Shown: one piece after another, positions 1-8,010 of the stretch | How the letters are laid out: each line of letters begins with the position of its first letter | Numbering within the stretch: the first letter of the stretch is position 1 | DNA from: Achromobacter xylosoxidans | GTDB taxonomy: Bacteria; Pseudomonadota; Gammaproteobacteria; Burkholderiales; Burkholderiaceae_B | Direction: 5' to 3' | DNA length: 64,000 nt | NCBI RefSeq assembly: GCF_014490035.1 | Contig: NZ_CP061008.1 | Location: 3,596,001 to 3,660,000, forward strand | The notes under the pieces: model-generated | Databases searched by the model: none | Told to the model about the DNA's origin: nothing | What the model saw: the letters and a program-made list of their open reading frames with translations, nothing else | Position numbers and translations under genes: made by a program

Positions 1-292
1 CGCGAGCCTGCCGGATGTGCCCACCGTCGCCGAACAGGGATACCCCGGCTTCGACATGGGCGCCTGGCTGGGCCTGATCGCGCCCGCCGGCATCCCGCCC
101 GGGATCCAGCAGAAGCTTGCCGCCGAGGTCAACGCCGTGCTGGCGGATCCGGCCGTGCGCGACAAGCTGGCGGACCTGGGCGCCCAGGTCCGCACCACCG
201 CCACGCCCGCCGAGTTCGGCGCCTTGATGAATTCCGAATACGAATCGTGGGGCAAGGTAGTCCGCGATTTCAACGTCAAAGCCAGCGACTGA
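1..292 (+). CDS. Bug-family periplasmic substrate-binding protein, C-terminal part
   Basis: This is the 3' end of a gene that begins before the window; the open frame runs from base 2 to a TGA at 290-292. The visible residues include a DVPTVAEQGYPGF-like block, the GLIAPAGIPP segment and the ADLGAQV segment. These are characteristic of the last third of Bug (TctC-like) solute receptors, which bind carboxylates in the periplasm. The class II aldolase gene starts 16 bp downstream on the same strand, so the two are probably co-transcribed and the ligand may be the aldolase's substrate or a precursor. The ligand cannot be read from this fragment. Confidence 0.85.
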   Translation, partial: ASLPDVPTVAEQGYPGFDMGAWLGLIAPAGIPPGIQQKLAAEVNAVLADPAVRDKLADLGAQVRTTATPAEFGALMNSEYESWGKVVRDFNVKASD

Positions 293-308
293 ACCGGAGA
301 CCCGAACC

Positions 309-1052
309 ATGCATAGCACCATGAGCCCCGCTGAGCGTGACACCCGCATTCAACTGGCCGCCTGCTACCGGCTGGTGTCCCACTTCGGCATGAGCGATCT
401 CATCTACAACCACATCACCGCGCGCATCCCTGGCCCGGAGGGACATCTGCTCATCAACCCCTACGGCATGATGTATGACGAGATCACCGCATCCAGCCTG
501 GTCAGGATAGATCTGGACGGGAACGTGCTGCACAATCCGGGCGAGTACGGCATCAATGCGGCCGGCTACGTCATCCACAGCGCCGTGCACGGCGCCCGCC
601 ACGACGTGCAATGCGTCATCCATACGCATACGCGCGCCGGCATGGCGGTGTCGGCGCTGCAATGCGGCTTGCTGCCGCTGACGCAGACCGCCATGCGCTT
701 CGCCAAGATTCCTTACCACGACTACGAAAGCGTGGCCTTGGACCTGGATGAGCGCGCGCGCCTGGTGGCGGACCTGGGCCAATCCGAGGCGATGATCCTG
801 CGCAACCACGGCCTGCTGGCCGCCGGCCCCAGCATCGCGCAGGCATTCAATACGCTGTACTGGCTGGAGATGGCCTGCAAGGCGCAGGTGGATGCCCTGG
901 CCGCCAACCGCGAACTCTGCGTCCCGCCGCCGGAAGTGATCGAGAAGACCTGGCACCTGTACCAGCCGACCACGCGCCGCCCCTTCGGCGAACTGGAATG
1001 GCCGGCCATGCTGCGCCTGATGGACAGGAAGGATCCCGGCTATCGCGACTGA
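309..1052 (+). CDS. Class II aldolase/adducin family protein
   Basis: A 247-residue protein of the class II aldolase/adducin fold, which uses a zinc ion to cleave or epimerise sugar phosphates or related hydroxy-ketones, or to decarboxylate. The likely zinc ligands are His105 and His107 (HTHT) and His167 in RNHG; the N-terminal NHITAR segment is also typical. Length matches the family (about 210-260). It lies 16 bp after a Bug receptor gene, suggesting uptake plus catabolism of one carboxylated substrate. Its 3' end overlaps by 13 bp the end of the opposing ThDP-enzyme gene. The substrate is unknown. Confidence 0.88.
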   Translation: MHSTMSPAERDTRIQLAACYRLVSHFGMSDLIYNHITARIPGPEGHLLINPYGMMYDEITASSLVRIDLDGNVLHNPGEYGINAAGYVIHSAVHGARHDVQCVIHTHTRAGMAVSALQCGLLPLTQTAMRFAKIPYHDYESVALDLDERARLVADLGQSEAMILRNHGLLAAGPSIAQAFNTLYWLEMACKAQVDALAANRELCVPPPEVIEKTWHLYQPTTRRPFGELEWPAMLRLMDRKDPGYRD

Positions 1053-2746
1053 GTCCTTGCCTGGCCCCGCCCCAGGAGGTCGATGCCGGCCGCGCTGCCC
1101 GCGCCTTCCGGCAGGATCGCCGCGAGGCTGGTCTTGACCTCCAGGAAGTACGGAACGGCCGAGCCCAGCCCGCGCGCGATGGCCGCGGCCACCTGGTCCG
1201 GATGGGTGACGTACTCGGCCTGCATGCCGCAGGCGCGCGCCATCATCGTGAAATCGGGACTGGCGAGATTGGTGCCCGCATACCGCCCGGGATAGGTGCG
1301 CGCCTGATGCAGGCGAATGGAGCCATAGCAATTGTTGTTGGACACGATGAAAAGCACCGGCAGTCCGCGCTCGGCGGCGGCCATCATTTCATTGCCGGTC
1401 ATCAGGAAGCCGCCGTCGCCCACCAGGCACACGACCTTGCTTTGCGGATGGCGCAACTGCGAGGCAATCGCCGCCGGCGTGCCGTACCCCATCGCGCCCG
1501 ACTGCGAGGCCATCAGCCGTTGCGGGTAGACGAAGGGAAAATGGCGGTACACCGGCGCGGCGAAGGTGCCCGCGTCCAGGCACACCATGACGTCCGGCGG
1601 CGCCTGTTCGGCCAGCGCTCGCACCACCGACACGAAGGGCACGCCATCATCGGCTTTTGGATCCGGCCAGGCGGCGGAGCGTTCTCGGATGGCACGCAAG
1701 GACGCCGCCCAATCGCCGCGCGCCGCGTTTCCCGTCGCAGGCAGAGCCGCCAACGCCTGCGCGGTGGCCACCGGATCGGCGACGATGCCGACGTCGGCCG
1801 CGAAATGCTGGTTCACGATATGGGCGTCGACGTGGCAATGCACCAGCGTCTGCGAAGGCCGCGGGTAGCCGGGGAACGTGTAGCCCTGCGTGGTGATATC
1901 GCCCAGGCGCGTACCCAGGGTCAGAATGAGATCGCTGGAATCGAACGCCGCGACCTGCGCGGGCTGCGTCGCCAGGTCCAGGTCGCCCGCGTAGAGCGGG
2001 TGCGTATTGGGAAAGATGTCATGCTGGCGGAACGATACCGCCACCGGTATGCCGTGCCGTTCGGCCAATTGGCGCAAGGCGTCGCGGCCGCCCGGCGCAT
2101 TGAATGCGCCACCGGCGATGATGAGCGGCTTGTGGGCTGCGTCCAACGACGCCTGCAGCCGCTGCAACGTGGCGGGCGCGGGCTGCGCCGGACTGGCCGG
2201 CTGCGCGACCCAATCCGGTTGCGGCACGCGCGCCTGCTGCACGTCTTCCGGCACCACCAGGACCACCGGCCCCGGCGTGCCCGAAGTTGCGACGCGCAGC
2301 GCCTTGAATGCGGCGCAGGCCACGTCCTCCGGCGCCGCCACCTCGTGCACCCATTTGGCGATGGAACCGAACATCTTCTGGTAGTCGATTTCCTGGAAGG
2401 CCTCCTTGCGCAGGTCCTTGCGCGGGACTTGGCCGATCAGCAGGATCAGGGGCACGCCGTCCTGCTGCGCGGCATGCACGCCGATGGCCGCATTCGCCGC
2501 GCCCGGCCCCCTCGACACCATGACCACCCCAGGGCGGCCCGTCAGCCGCCCGTCGGCGCAAGCCATGAAGCTCGCGCCGCCTTCGTGCCTGCAGGTCACC
2601 GCATCGATGCCCGGGAAATCATGCAAGGCGTCGAGCACGCCCAGATAGCTTTCGCCGGGAACCAGGAAGACGCGGTCGATGCCGTTGCGGGCGAAGACCC
2701 CGAGCAAGGCGTGGGAAGACGTGTTCAGTTCGGAAGCGGGTGTCAT
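1040..2746 (-). CDS. Thiamine-diphosphate-dependent enzyme, acetolactate synthase large-subunit family
   Basis: A 568-residue protein with the three-domain layout of the acetolactate synthase/pyruvate decarboxylase family. The N-terminal pyrimidine-binding domain carries the cofactor-activating Glu55 in CRHEGGA. A central domain (about 190-330) follows, then a C-terminal pyrophosphate-binding domain with the GDGGF...N motif near residue 440. These enzymes decarboxylate 2-oxo acids or ligate the resulting carbanion. No small regulatory subunit (ilvH-like) lies nearby, so a catabolic decarboxylase or carboligase is more likely than biosynthetic ALS. It is divergent from a LysR gene that probably controls it. 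Confidence 0.88.
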   Translation of the reverse strand: MTPASELNTSSHALLGVFARNGIDRVFLVPGESYLGVLDALHDFPGIDAVTCRHEGGASFMACADGRLTGRPGVVMVSRGPGAANAAIGVHAAQQDGVPLILLIGQVPRKDLRKEAFQEIDYQKMFGSIAKWVHEVAAPEDVACAAFKALRVATSGTPGPVVLVVPEDVQQARVPQPDWVAQPASPAQPAPATLQRLQASLDAAHKPLIIAGGAFNAPGGRDALRQLAERHGIPVAVSFRQHDIFPNTHPLYAGDLDLATQPAQVAAFDSSDLILTLGTRLGDITTQGYTFPGYPRPSQTLVHCHVDAHIVNQHFAADVGIVADPVATAQALAALPATGNAARGDWAASLRAIRERSAAWPDPKADDGVPFVSVVRALAEQAPPDVMVCLDAGTFAAPVYRHFPFVYPQRLMASQSGAMGYGTPAAIASQLRHPQSKVVCLVGDGGFLMTGNEMMAAAERGLPVLFIVSNNNCYGSIRLHQARTYPGRYAGTNLASPDFTMMARACGMQAEYVTHPDQVAAAIARGLGSAVPYFLEVKTSLAAILPEGAGSAAGIDLLGRGQARTQSR

Positions 2747-2827
2747 GGATGGCCGTAAACCTAGGGGCTAGCGCGCAGGCGCGGGTCTGATACGCAGGAA
2801 TTCTAGGGTGGCTGGCGGCGGGCCATG

Positions 2828-2844
2828 TAGGCATACTGTGCCTA
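2828..2844. promoter_or_regulatory. Candidate LysR operator (TAGGCA-N5-TGCCTA)
   Basis: A perfect 6-bp inverted repeat with a 5-bp spacer sits in the 162-bp gap between the divergent ThDP-enzyme and LysR genes. Its size and symmetry fit the T-N11-A boxes that LysR proteins bind. It is the most symmetrical element in the gap. Confidence 0.5.
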
Positions 2845-2908
2845 TCAGATATACAAAAAACGCACACAAGGAGGAGCCGCCCGCAAGCGCCGGCGGCGAG
2901 ACATCGCG

Positions 2909-3868
2909 ATGGACCTGCGCAAGATCGAAAACCTGATCCACGTGGCCGACTCGGGCAGCTTCTCCAAGGCCGCTTCGGTGCTGGGCATCGCGCAATCGGC
3001 GCTGGGCCGCCAAGTCAGGAAGCTGGAAGACGAATGCGGCTGCGCCCTGCTCTACCGCAATGGCCGCGGCGTGTCCTTGACCCCGGAAGGCGAGAAGCTG
3101 CTGGATAGCCTGCGCCCCTTGCTCGCGCAGATGGCGCGGGTCGTGACCGAATTCCACGACGAGCAGAAGTCGCCCTCCGGCCAGGTCACGCTGGGCCTGA
3201 CGCCCACGCTATCCCACATGGTCGGCATGCCGCTGGTGGCGGCAGTCTGGAAGCGCCATCCGCGCATCCAGCTCAACGTCATCACGGGCTATAGCGGCTA
3301 CGTGCATGAATGGCTGGCCAACGCCCGCGTCGACATCGCGGTGCTGCATGACGCGCGGCGTTCCCAGCATGTGGTGGTCGATCCCCTGGCCGAGCTGGAC
3401 CTGGCGCTGGTATCGCCCGTACAGAACCTGTCGCCCGCCGCGCGGGCCTTGTCCTCCATCGACTTCGCCCAGTTGGTTGATCTGCCCCTGGCGCTGCCCA
3501 CGCGCAGCCACGGCCTGCGCCGCACGCTGGAGCAGGCGGCCGCGCAGGCCGACGCGCCCTTGAACGTCGTGTTCGAAATGGACGCGCTGGAACTGATGAA
3601 GGAAATCGTGTTGAACGGTCTGGCCCACACGGTGCTGGCCCTGCCCGCGGTAGTGGGCGAATTGAACAGCGGCCAGCTCGTCGCCCGCAGGATCGTCAAT
3701 CCCGCCCTGTCCACCCGCCTGATGCTGGCCACCGCATCGAACCGGCCGCTGACGCAGGCGGTGAAAATCGTGCAGGACATTCTGCGTGAATTGCTGCGGG
3801 ACATGGTTGAGGCGGAGCCTTACCGCTCGTATATGCGGATGGCGGATGCACGCGCCGTGTCCGCGTGA
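2909..3868 (+). CDS. LysR-family transcriptional regulator
   Basis: A 319-residue LysR regulator. The N-terminal winged helix (residues 1-60; SFSKAASVLGIAQSALGRQVRKLE) is followed by a linker helix and a periplasmic-binding-protein-like effector domain (about 90-295). An AAGGAGG-like ribosome site precedes the ATG. It is transcribed away from the ThDP-enzyme gene, the standard arrangement in which a LysR protein controls its divergent neighbour, and a TAGGCA-N5-TGCCTA palindrome lies between them. The inducer is unknown. Confidence 0.92.
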   Translation: MDLRKIENLIHVADSGSFSKAASVLGIAQSALGRQVRKLEDECGCALLYRNGRGVSLTPEGEKLLDSLRPLLAQMARVVTEFHDEQKSPSGQVTLGLTPTLSHMVGMPLVAAVWKRHPRIQLNVITGYSGYVHEWLANARVDIAVLHDARRSQHVVVDPLAELDLALVSPVQNLSPAARALSSIDFAQLVDLPLALPTRSHGLRRTLEQAAAQADAPLNVVFEMDALELMKEIVLNGLAHTVLALPAVVGELNSGQLVARRIVNPALSTRLMLATASNRPLTQAVKIVQDILRELLRDMVEAEPYRSYMRMADARAVSA

Positions 3869-3932
3869 GCTTGGCGGCCGCTGCGTTTCAGCCTAGCCCT
3901 GACGCGCAGGCCCAATCCGGAACTGCCCGCGC

Positions 3933-5090
3933 CTACTCTTCAGCGCCGTAGAGCGCCGGCAGCAGAATCGGCAGCGAGTCCAGCGGAAAGGCGAATCTGA
4001 CGGGCGCGTGGGAGGTGTCGGAGGCAACCAATCCGCATTTCAAGGCGGCCGCCAGCAAGGACCTGCCCGTGCGTTCGCCCAGGCCAGTCATCTGAATGAA
4101 CTCGCCCCGCGTGGCCGGCCCCGCCGCGAACAGGTGGTAGATCGGCAAGGCAGCCTCTGCGCGCAGCCGTCCTTTCGCGGTTTCAATCAGAACGGACGCC
4201 TTGATCTTTTCCTTCATCGAGTTCAGCGCCAGCATGCGGGACGTATAGTCAACCTGCTCTTCGCACACGCGCAGGAAGTAGTCGATCCACAGCAGTAAAC
4301 CTGTTTGCGTAAGGTTGCCCCGGCCGTCAAGATCGTCTTGACGCGGCGCGTCCGCAGCGGCCAGATGACCGTGGTAATCCTGCACCCCACGCGCCAATCC
4401 ACGATTGACGGACCAAAGTCCCCTGGTGACAGGCCACATGGCGGCATGCGTTTGCAGTCGCGTGGCCCGACCATTGCCATCCGCAAACGGATGCATCCAG
4501 GCCATGCGTTGATGCGCGCAAGCGATGGCGATCAAGCGGAGTTCGTTGGTCCATTGCCTGCCGTAGTGAGAGGTAAAGGCCTCCATGAATTGTGGCAATG
4601 ACTGCCAGGCTGGCGGGCTATGGCGGCCAACCGTGACGTCGATCTCCCGCAGTGTTCCCGGTTCCACGACCAGCCCGTCCTTGGTTGTCCGGTCATGGGA
4701 CTCCAAGCGTCCGTATAGCGCACGGTGGGCGATCTGGACGAAATCCGCATTCAACGGCGAAACCCGCGCCGCCTGCTCTTCAACTTCTCTTTCCGCGTCC
4801 ATATGGGCCACGGCAATGCGCTGCAGCCGCGCGATTTCCGGGCGGTCCGAGAACTCCTGACGCAGGGCTGCATCGATGTTCCTGGGCGACGTGCCCTGCC
4901 CCGCGATCCCGTTGCTGTAATACGAATTCATGCTGCGAAGCAGATCCTGCAGCGCCCCCCGGGTGTTGGGATGTGCAAATCCGCTCAGCTCGGCGGCCCG
5001 ATACACGATGCTGGCTGCTCGTTCCAAGTACGGGACGAGCATGTGCACAGCGGGCATCAAGGGTAGGAACTGTTGCGGAGAATCGTACAT
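3933..5090 (-). CDS. Fic-family AMPylase-type protein with altered inhibitory motif
   Basis: A 385-residue Fic protein. The complete catalytic motif HPFADGNGRATR occupies residues 200-211; His200 is the base and the following loop binds the nucleotide phosphates, so transfer of AMP or a similar group to a target hydroxyl is predicted. In class II Fic proteins an N-terminal helix [S/T]xxxE[G/N] blocks the active site. Here the matching stretch is SNGIAG (residues 59-64), with Ala63 (codon at 4902-4904) in place of the inhibitory glutamate. The C-terminal part (about 310-370) resembles a winged helix. The gene stands alone, with no obvious antitoxin partner, behind an AT-rich upstream region. 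Confidence 0.9.
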   Translation of the reverse strand: MYDSPQQFLPLMPAVHMLVPYLERAASIVYRAAELSGFAHPNTRGALQDLLRSMNSYYSNGIAGQGTSPRNIDAALRQEFSDRPEIARLQRIAVAHMDAEREVEEQAARVSPLNADFVQIAHRALYGRLESHDRTTKDGLVVEPGTLREIDVTVGRHSPPAWQSLPQFMEAFTSHYGRQWTNELRLIAIACAHQRMAWMHPFADGNGRATRLQTHAAMWPVTRGLWSVNRGLARGVQDYHGHLAAADAPRQDDLDGRGNLTQTGLLLWIDYFLRVCEEQVDYTSRMLALNSMKEKIKASVLIETAKGRLRAEAALPIYHLFAAGPATRGEFIQMTGLGERTGRSLLAAALKCGLVASDTSHAPVRFAFPLDSLPILLPALYGAEE

Positions 5091-5250
5091 ATATTATTTC
5101 CGGTTTTTTTTCCGATTCCCCGCATTTTAACCGACTAATATTGTTAAATAATTGGTGTATGAATTGCTAAATCAAGCACTTTAAATTCCGCTCTTTCCAC
5201 CCTTTTTTCTACCGTTTTTTCTGCCGCCATGATGGCGCGATCCGGAAACA

Positions 5251-5607
5251 TCAACGCGGTACCGGCAACGGGGGCGCGGGCGTCAGCGGCCCCGTCGGCA
5301 CGCCGCGCTGCGCCGGCATCGGCGGCAGGCGGGACGGCGCAGGGCTTACCCAGCCGGGCTGGTGGCTCGGTCCGCTGGAAGGCGGCGCGGGCGGGCCGGG
5401 CGGCCTGCCGGCGGTGGCGCAACCGGTGCCCAGGCAGGGTTCCTGGGTAGCGCCCGGATTGACCAGCCGGGGACAGGAAGCCCCAACGCAGGCATCGGGA
5501 ATGACGCGGGCCGAAGGCGGGGGTTGGGGAATGGCGGGTCCGGCGCCTTGCGCGACGGCTTGCCCCCAGGCGGCCGCCAGCAGCGCGACTGCACCAAGGA
5601 TTTTCAT
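5251..5607 (-). CDS. Small exported Pro-rich protein with two CxGxxC motifs
   Basis: A 118-residue protein that I do not recognise. Residues 1-20 form a clean signal peptide ending AVAQ. The mature part is very rich in Pro, Gly and Ala and holds two similar short units, Cys40-VGAS-Cys45 and Cys58-LGTG-Cys63, which could form disulfides or hold a metal. The start was placed at the ATG that gives the signal peptide; an upstream extension in the same frame has no signal-like start. It follows a Bug gene on the same strand after a gap of about 140 bp. The skewed composition makes a chance frame possible, but signal peptide plus paired motif favour a real gene. Confidence 0.5.
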   Translation of the reverse strand: MKILGAVALLAAAWGQAVAQGAGPAIPQPPPSARVIPDACVGASCPRLVNPGATQEPCLGTGCATAGRPPGPPAPPSSGPSHQPGWVSPAPSRLPPMPAQRGVPTGPLTPAPPLPVPR

Positions 5608-5750
5608 GGCTGCGTGCCCTGCCCCTGGTCTGCGGCCGGGCGCCGCATAGCGTCCCTCGGCCCGGCCCCGCGTCGCGCCGGGGCCTGGGCGGGCGCGGGA
5701 TGATTCCAGTGTGCCCCCGCGCCTGAGGGCCTGTCCAGACAGGCCCGGCG

Positions 5751-6731
5751 TCAATCCAGCCGGATATCCGCGCTTTTCACTACCGAGGCCCAGCGCGCGC
5801 GCTCGCTGTTGAAGAACTGCGCCAGTTCGGCGGGATTGCGGGTAACGATTTCGGCGCCCTGTTCGTTCAGCTGCGCCTTCACGTCCGGCTGGTTGACGAT
5901 TTGCGCCATCAGTTCCGACAAGCGGATGGCGACGGGATCGGTCGTGGTCACGGGCGCCATCACTCCCTGCCAGGTGCCGGACTCGAAGCCGGCCACGCCT
6001 TGTTCAGAAATGGTGGGAATGTCGGGAACCAGCTGCATGCGCTCGCGTTTGGAGATCGCGATCGGCCGCAGCTTGCCGGCCTTGATGTGGGGCAGCGTGG
6101 CCAGCAGCCCGTTCATGATGACCTGGGTCTGCCCGCCTATGGTGTCCGTCACCGCCTGCGAACCACCCTTGTAGGGCACGTACTCCCATTTCGCTCCCGT
6201 GGCCTGCTGCACGGCCACGGCAGCCAGGTGCGGCGCGCTGCCGATGGCGGTCACGGCGAAGTTCAGGCGCTGTTGCTTGGACAAGGCCACCAGTTCCGGC
6301 ACCGTCTTGGCCGGCACGTCGGGATGCACGGCCAGCACGTGCGGCGAATAGGCCAGCATGCCGACCGCGCGCAAATCCGTGGATGGATCGAAAGACAGTT
6401 TGGTGTAAACGGACGGGCTGATCGCCAGCGCCCCTACGTCGCACAAGAGCACGGTATGGCCCTCTTGCGCGGACTGCACCACCAGGCCTGCGCCCAGATT
6501 GCCATTGGCTCCGGGCTTGTTCTCGACCACCACGGTCTGCTTCAGGGCATCGGCCAGGCGCGGCGCCAGGATGCGGGCGATGATGTCCGACGAGCCGCCG
6601 GGCGGGTAAGGCACGATGATCCGGACCGCGCGCGTCGGCCAGTCGCCCGGCTGCTGCGCCCATGCCGGTAGCCACGGCGACAGGCAAAGCGCCGCGGCGC
6701 CGCCCAGGAACTGTCTCTTGCTTGGGTTCAT
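5751..6731 (-). CDS. Bug-family tripartite tricarboxylate transporter substrate-binding protein
   Basis: A 326-residue periplasmic receptor. It has a signal peptide (KRQFLGGAAALCLSP...AWA, residues 5-25), the VPYPPGG phosphate-loop-like ligand motif near residue 40, and the family blocks ENKPGANG and VPYKG. The start is fixed by an AAAGGAGA ribosome site; the frame upstream is an extension without one. The gene is divergent from kdgD, and the two share a regulatory region with paired operators. This suggests uptake of a hexarate such as glucarate or galactarate, or a breakdown product. The membrane components TctA/TctB are not nearby, as is common for Bug genes. Confidence 0.92.
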   Translation of the reverse strand: MNPSKRQFLGGAAALCLSPWLPAWAQQPGDWPTRAVRIIVPYPPGGSSDIIARILAPRLADALKQTVVVENKPGANGNLGAGLVVQSAQEGHTVLLCDVGALAISPSVYTKLSFDPSTDLRAVGMLAYSPHVLAVHPDVPAKTVPELVALSKQQRLNFAVTAIGSAPHLAAVAVQQATGAKWEYVPYKGGSQAVTDTIGGQTQVIMNGLLATLPHIKAGKLRPIAISKRERMQLVPDIPTISEQGVAGFESGTWQGVMAPVTTTDPVAIRLSELMAQIVNQPDVKAQLNEQGAEIVTRNPAELAQFFNSERARWASVVKSADIRLD

Positions 6732-7036
6732 GGAGTCTCCTTTGGAATGTCTTGCGGGCGGACGCTGCGCCCGGGCTCTCCGGGACAACCTCTTCGGATT
6801 GGCCGCCGCGCGCGCCTGCGCCTGCCGCATATGTTCTGCCTATGTCATCGTACAACTATGAAATTATTGTTGGGAAGCGAAATATTCATTTACCGGGTAT
6901 GCACCTATAAATCCAATTTTCTCAGCGGCCTTTGCTTGAATAGTGGGCATTTCATGTTGTACGATGACTTACCTCTTAACCAGGCTACCGGCAGACTCCT
7001 GCCGTTCGATGACGCCCCCATACGGATCAACGCAAC
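6732..7036. promoter_or_regulatory. Divergent Bug/kdgD regulatory region with inverted 13-bp repeats
   Basis: This 305-bp gene-free stretch is AT-rich in its centre. GTCATCGTACAAC at 6844-6856 and its exact reverse complement GTTGTACGATGAC at 6956-6968 lie 99 bp apart. Each copy contains TCGTACAA/TTGTACGA, a quasi-palindrome like those read by GntR/FadR-type regulators. Placement near each gene's start suggests repression of both genes, possibly with looping, by a regulator that is not encoded in the window. Confidence 0.6.
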
Positions 7037-7951
7037 ATGACCACCCCGCAGGAACTCAAGCACATCGTTTCGGAAGGGTTGCTGTCCTTTCCCGTCACCG
7101 ATTTCGACCAGAACGGCGACTTCAACGCCAGGGGCTATGCGCAGCGCCTGGAATGGCTGGCCCCCTACGGCGCGACCGCCCTGTTCGCCGCGGGCGGCAC
7201 GGGCGAGTTCTTTTCGCTGGCGCCAGAGGAATACGCGAACGTGATCCGCACCGCGGTGCAGACCTGCGCGGGCAAGGTCCCCATCCTGGCCGGCGCTGGC
7301 GGCCCGACCCGCACGGCCATCGCCTATGCGCAAGAGGCCGAGCGCCTGGGCGCCAAAGGCATACTGTTGCTGCCCCACTACCTGACCGAAGCCTCGCAAC
7401 CAGGCATCGCCGCGCACGTCGAACAGGTCTGCAAGTCCGTGGATATCGGCGTCATCGTCTACAACCGCGCGCAGTCGCGCCTGTCGGCCGACAGCCTGGC
7501 GCAACTGGCCGAACGCTGCCCCAACCTGGTGGGTTTCAAGGACGGCGTGGGCGACATCGAAGCCATGGTGCGCATCCGCCGCAAGCTGGGCGACCGCTTT
7601 TCGTACCTGGGCGGCCTGCCCACGGCCGAGGTCTACGCCGCCGCCTACCGCGCGCTGGGCGTGCCGGTCTATTCGTCGGCCGTGTTCAATTTCGTGCCGC
7701 GCACCGCCATGGAGTTCTACCGCGCCATCGCCGCGGGCGACCATGACACCACCAATCGCCTGCTGGACGATTTCTTCCTGCCTTACCTCGAGATCCGCAA
7801 CCGCGTCCCGGGCTATGCCGTCAGCATCGTCAAGGCCGGCGCCAAATTGGTGGGCCGCGACGCGGGTCCGGTGCGCGCGCCCCTGACCGACCTGCGGGCC
7901 GATGAACTGGAGATGCTGGGCGCTCTGATCCGCAAGCTCGGCCCGCAGTAA
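7037..7951 (+). CDS. kdgD: 5-dehydro-4-deoxyglucarate dehydratase
   Basis: A 304-residue DHDPS/NAL-superfamily (beta/alpha)8 barrel enzyme. KdgD converts 5-dehydro-4-deoxy-glucarate into 2,5-dioxopentanoate with loss of water and CO2, in hexarate (glucarate/galactarate) degradation. The Schiff-base lysine is Lys168 (GFKDGVGD), the catalytic tyrosine is Tyr142 (VYNR), and the GGTGE motif at 53-57 replaces the usual GTTGE. The overall match to KdgD is strong in length and motifs. Upstream glucarate/galactarate dehydratases are not in the window. It shares a divergent control region with a Bug receptor gene. Confidence 0.9.
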   Translation: MTTPQELKHIVSEGLLSFPVTDFDQNGDFNARGYAQRLEWLAPYGATALFAAGGTGEFFSLAPEEYANVIRTAVQTCAGKVPILAGAGGPTRTAIAYAQEAERLGAKGILLLPHYLTEASQPGIAAHVEQVCKSVDIGVIVYNRAQSRLSADSLAQLAERCPNLVGFKDGVGDIEAMVRIRRKLGDRFSYLGGLPTAEVYAAAYRALGVPVYSSAVFNFVPRTAMEFYRAIAAGDHDTTNRLLDDFFLPYLEIRNRVPGYAVSIVKAGAKLVGRDAGPVRAPLTDLRADELEMLGALIRKLGPQ

Positions 7952-7957
7952 GGAGCC

Positions 7958-8003
7958 CTCCCGGGCGGTGGTATATATAGACCGGTCCAGCCACACCCGG
8001 GAG
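7958..8003 (+). promoter_or_regulatory. Stem-loop overlapping the ribosome site of the next gene
   Basis: CTCCCGGG (7958-7965) pairs perfectly with CCCGGGAG (7996-8003), with further GTGG/CCAC pairing inside. The 3' arm holds the GGGAG Shine-Dalgarno sequence for the exported-protein gene at 8011, so folding could hide it or attenuate read-through from kdgD. A TATATATA stretch lies in the loop. Confidence 0.4.
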
Positions 8004-8010
8004 TCAGCCT

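Noticed and set aside
1040..2746. Biosynthetic acetolactate synthase (ilvB) identity for the first ThDP enzyme
   Set aside because: No ilvH/ilvC neighbours and a divergent LysR; a catabolic member of the family fits better.
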